From Atopostipes suicloacalis DSM 15692 (GTDB taxonomy: Bacteria > Bacillota > Bacilli > Lactobacillales > Carnobacteriaceae_A), in assembly GCF_900129085.1 (NCBI RefSeq), contig NZ_FQUF01000019.1, positions 1 through 49,461 on the forward strand: 49,461 bases of DNA, given 5' to 3'. Both the position numbers and the translations under genes were made by a program. Every line of letters starts with the position of its first letter. The stretch's first letter is position 1. Shown one piece after another: positions 47,138-49,461 of the stretch. The notes under the pieces were generated by a model that searched no databases, had not been told where the DNA came from, and worked only from the letters and a program-made list of their open reading frames with translations.

Positions 47138-49303
47138 ATGAAAGGTCTATTTAATAAGCTGCAAAATTTAGGTAGAACATTTATGCTACCGATTGCTTTA
47201 TTACCTATAGCAGGTTTATTTTTAGGGTTAGGATCTGCTTTTACGAATGAATCTTTGATTGCTAATTATGGACTCGAAAATATTATGGGTTCAGGAACAG
47301 TATTGAATGGTATTTTCATGATGTTTGTGGATGTTGGAGATATTGTTTTTGGAAACTTGGCATTATTATTTGCTATTTCTGTTGCTTTTGGTCTGGCTAA
47401 AGACCGTAAAGAAGTTGCTGCTATGTCTGCTGTCGTTGGATACTTAACGATGTATGCTGCTATGACAAGCTGGATTCATAATTTACGTAACATGGATCAA
47501 TTTCGTCAAGTGAATGGATTAGTTGGAAATGTCTTAGGATTTGAAGAAACATTTAACATGGGTGTATTTGGTGGAATTATTATAGGATTATTAGTTTCAT
47601 ATTTGCATAATAAATACTACCGAGTTAAATTTACAGATGCTTTATCTTTCTTCCAAGGAACACATTTTGTACCGATTATCTCAACAGTTGGAGGTACAGC
47701 ATTAGGAATTCTCTTTGCCTATGTATGGCCAATTTTTGGGACGGGAATTGCTAACTTTGGAGAAGTAATCGCAAGTTCTGGAGCGATTGGTTCGTTCTTA
47801 TATGGTTACATTTACCGTGCATTAATTCCATTTGGTTTACATCATGTCTTTTATTTACCATTTTGGCAAACAGCCCTTGGTGGATCTGTAGAAGTAGCTG
47901 GTGAAATGGTTCATGGAGCACAAAATATTGTTTTTGCTCAATTAGCGGCTAACGAAGCTGTCTTACCAGAAGCAGCAAAATATTTCTCATTCCAATTTCC
48001 ATTGATGATTGGTGGTTGGCCAGCAGCTGCTTTAGCAATGTATCATTCTGCTAAAAAAGAAAATCGAGCAGGAATTAAAGGACTCTTATTTGGTTCTTCC
48101 ATTACTTCTATTTTGACAGGAATTACGGAACCGATTGAGTTCACGACATTATTTGCTTCACCATTCTTATTCTACGGAATTCACAGTGTACTAGCTGGAT
48201 TTTCTGTAGTATTAGTGGAATGGTTAGGTGCTGGGGTTGGCTTAACATTCTCTGGTGGTTTAACAGACTTTATTATCTATGGTATTTTACCAGGAAATGA
48301 TATTACAAAATGGACCACTTTAATTCTTCCGATTGTTATTTGGTTTGTTTTATATTATGTTATTTTCCGTTTTGCAATTGAAAAATTTGATTTAGATACT
48401 CCTGGACGTAAAGAAGAAGCTGGTGAAGCTCGTTTACGTACAAAAGATGAATATCGCGAAGAGCATGGAATCAACCAAACCGCTGGAAGCTCCGCTGTAT
48501 CAGCAGAAGATGCTACATCTATCGGAATTCTCGAAGGTTTAGGTGGATCTGATAACTTAGAAGATTTCACAAACTGTGCTACACGTCTACGTGTTACAGT
48601 AAAAGATGGTTCATTAGTGGACCAATCTCGTTTACGTTCTACAGGTTCTGCAGGAATCATGCAAAATGGCCAATCTGTACAAGTCATTTATGGAACAAAA
48701 GTGGAAGGAATTGCTGGAGATTTAAGAGATTTTATGAAAAATAATCCAGAAGCCACTAAACAAACGAACCAAGGACATTCTGCTCCTGCTCCAAGTGCTG
48801 AAGATACAAAAGAAGAACCAGAAGAGCCAAAAGATCAAGAAGTTCTAAAAAACGAAGTATTGAGTGCTCCTATGAATGGAGAAGCTGTTTCATTAGAACA
48901 AGTAGAAGATGAAGTGTTCAGCTCAGGAATGATGGGACAAGGTGCTGCCATTCTTCCATCGGATGGTGCGGTATATTCCCCATTAAATGGAGAAGTTACG
49001 ATGGTGATGGAATCTGGGCATGCAATTGGTTTAACAAGTGAGCAAGGAGTAGAAGTCTTAATTCATGTAGGAATCGATACAGTAAATATGAATGGAGAAG
49101 GCTTTACAACTCATGTGAAACAAGGGGACCAAGTGAAAGTTGGCGATTTATTGATTGAGGCAGATTTAGAAGCAATCAAAGAAGCAAATTATCCAACAGA
49201 AACTATGGTCATTGTAACAAACACACCTGATTACTCGGCGGTCGAACTAATGACTACAGGAGAAGTTAAAGTAGGCGATGAACTCGTAGAAGTTCGCAAC
49301 TAA
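47138..49303 (+). CDS. ptsG: Glucose-type PTS permease EIICBA
   Basis: This 721-residue fusion imports and phosphorylates glucose or a close relative. EIIC covers about 1-410 (MLPIALLPIAGLFLGLGS, then ITEPIEFTTLFASPFLF). EIIB is at about 455-540 with the phosphorylated Cys480 in NCATRLRV. A Glu/Pro linker leads to EIIA (about 570-721) with the phosphorylated His643 in LIHVGIDT. The domain order C-B-A is that of PtsG. GAGGAG precedes the ATG. It stands alone between its own promoter and terminator. Glucose versus N-acetylglucosamine specificity cannot be read with certainty; GlcNAc permeases usually differ in the EIIC region. Confidence 0.93.
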   Translation: MKGLFNKLQNLGRTFMLPIALLPIAGLFLGLGSAFTNESLIANYGLENIMGSGTVLNGIFMMFVDVGDIVFGNLALLFAISVAFGLAKDRKEVAAMSAVVGYLTMYAAMTSWIHNLRNMDQFRQVNGLVGNVLGFEETFNMGVFGGIIIGLLVSYLHNKYYRVKFTDALSFFQGTHFVPIISTVGGTALGILFAYVWPIFGTGIANFGEVIASSGAIGSFLYGYIYRALIPFGLHHVFYLPFWQTALGGSVEVAGEMVHGAQNIVFAQLAANEAVLPEAAKYFSFQFPLMIGGWPAAALAMYHSAKKENRAGIKGLLFGSSITSILTGITEPIEFTTLFASPFLFYGIHSVLAGFSVVLVEWLGAGVGLTFSGGLTDFIIYGILPGNDITKWTTLILPIVIWFVLYYVIFRFAIEKFDLDTPGRKEEAGEARLRTKDEYREEHGINQTAGSSAVSAEDATSIGILEGLGGSDNLEDFTNCATRLRVTVKDGSLVDQSRLRSTGSAGIMQNGQSVQVIYGTKVEGIAGDLRDFMKNNPEATKQTNQGHSAPAPSAEDTKEEPEEPKDQEVLKNEVLSAPMNGEAVSLEQVEDEVFSSGMMGQGAAILPSDGAVYSPLNGEVTMVMESGHAIGLTSEQGVEVLIHVGIDTVNMNGEGFTTHVKQGDQVKVGDLLIEADLEAIKEANYPTETMVIVTNTPDYSAVELMTTGEVKVGDELVEVRN

Positions 49304-49317
49304 TGTTTTCAAAATTT

Positions 49318-49357
49318 AAAGAGTTTGGTAGAAAAAATCTACCAAACTCTTTTTTGA
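49318..49357 (+). terminator. Terminator after ptsG
   Basis: AAAGAGTTTGGTAGA and TCTACCAAACTCTTT form a 15-bp perfect stem followed by T. Confidence 0.92.
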
Positions 49358-49392
49358 TGAGATGGTATGTATGAATTTATTTTATCGTTTTT

Positions 49393-49461
49393 CGGCAGAA
49401 GACTCTCACTTCTAAGCAAAGCAAAAGTGGAAGATGAATGCCGATTGAGCGTCAGCTCAAA
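49393..49461. repeat. Structured intergenic sequence at the right edge
   Basis: TCGGCA (about 49394) and TGCCGA (about 49440-49445) enclose about 40 nt with an inner CACTT/AAGTG pairing. A further TGAGC/GCTCA hairpin follows just before the window ends. It looks like an imperfect inverted-repeat element but cannot be completed. Confidence 0.35.

Overview
The window is the chromosomal replication-origin region of an AT-rich, low-GC Gram-positive bacterium. It most resembles the order Lactobacillales and, with less certainty, the family Carnobacteriaceae. The basis is the order rpmH-rnpA-yidC-jag-mnmE-mnmG on one side of the origin and dnaA-dnaN-yaaA-recF-gyrB-gyrA on the other. It is supported by a WalRKHIJ-HtrA-RlmH block, PTS-coupled dihydroxyacetone kinase, CcpA-type cre sites and strong Shine-Dalgarno sequences. 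No rRNA, tRNA or CRISPR array was recognised. Species cannot be assigned from the sequence alone.

Left accessory part (1-6000). The left edge cuts an IS1380-family transposase. Next comes a leftward pair, a CelB-type PTS EIIC and a MupG (DUF871) 6-phospho-muramidase, driven by a promoter with a cre-like site between -35 and -10. A small membrane protein and AnmK (anhydro-MurNAc kinase) follow; together these suggest scavenging of cell-wall amino sugars. A NERD-domain protein with a zinc ribbon is followed by five tandem 52-bp hairpin units, the last carrying compensatory stem changes.

Left origin arm (6000-15300, mostly minus strand). This holds mnmG, mnmE, folC (an unusual guest), jag, yidC, rnpA and rpmH, then an antiporter/PII-like gene pair placed between rpmH and the origin. 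The origin is bipartite: a DnaA-box cluster lies upstream of dnaA (about 15.55-15.84 kb), and a second lies between dnaA and dnaN (17.24-17.37 kb), where boxes are followed by a GC cluster and CTA/TTA trinucleotides typical of DnaA-trios.

Right arm (17480-49461, mostly plus strand). dnaN, yaaA-recF-gyrB-gyrA and a glycerol operon (glpK, glpD/glpO, glpF) run rightward. The glycerol operon meets a leftward dhaKLM operon at a shared terminator. Then come rpsF-ssb-rpsR with an S6:S18-type leader and a parS site, a second parS, gdpP-rplI-dnaB, and two leftward envelope-stress-type small genes (YtxH, DUF948). A stand-alone EIIA-Glc, the walRKHIJ cell-wall regulatory operon, an HtrA-like lipoprotein protease, another DnaA-box cluster, rlmH and a complete glucose PTS EIICBA complete the arm.

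How it fits together. Replication initiation, tRNA modification, membrane insertion and cell-wall control are the conserved core. Around them sit carbon-uptake modules (amino sugar, glycerol, dihydroxyacetone, glucose), several with cre-like sites that suggest CcpA control. Most genes run away from the origin. The head-on exceptions (the 3.1-kb small gene, the NERD gene, dhaKLM, ytxH/DUF948) are mainly accessory.
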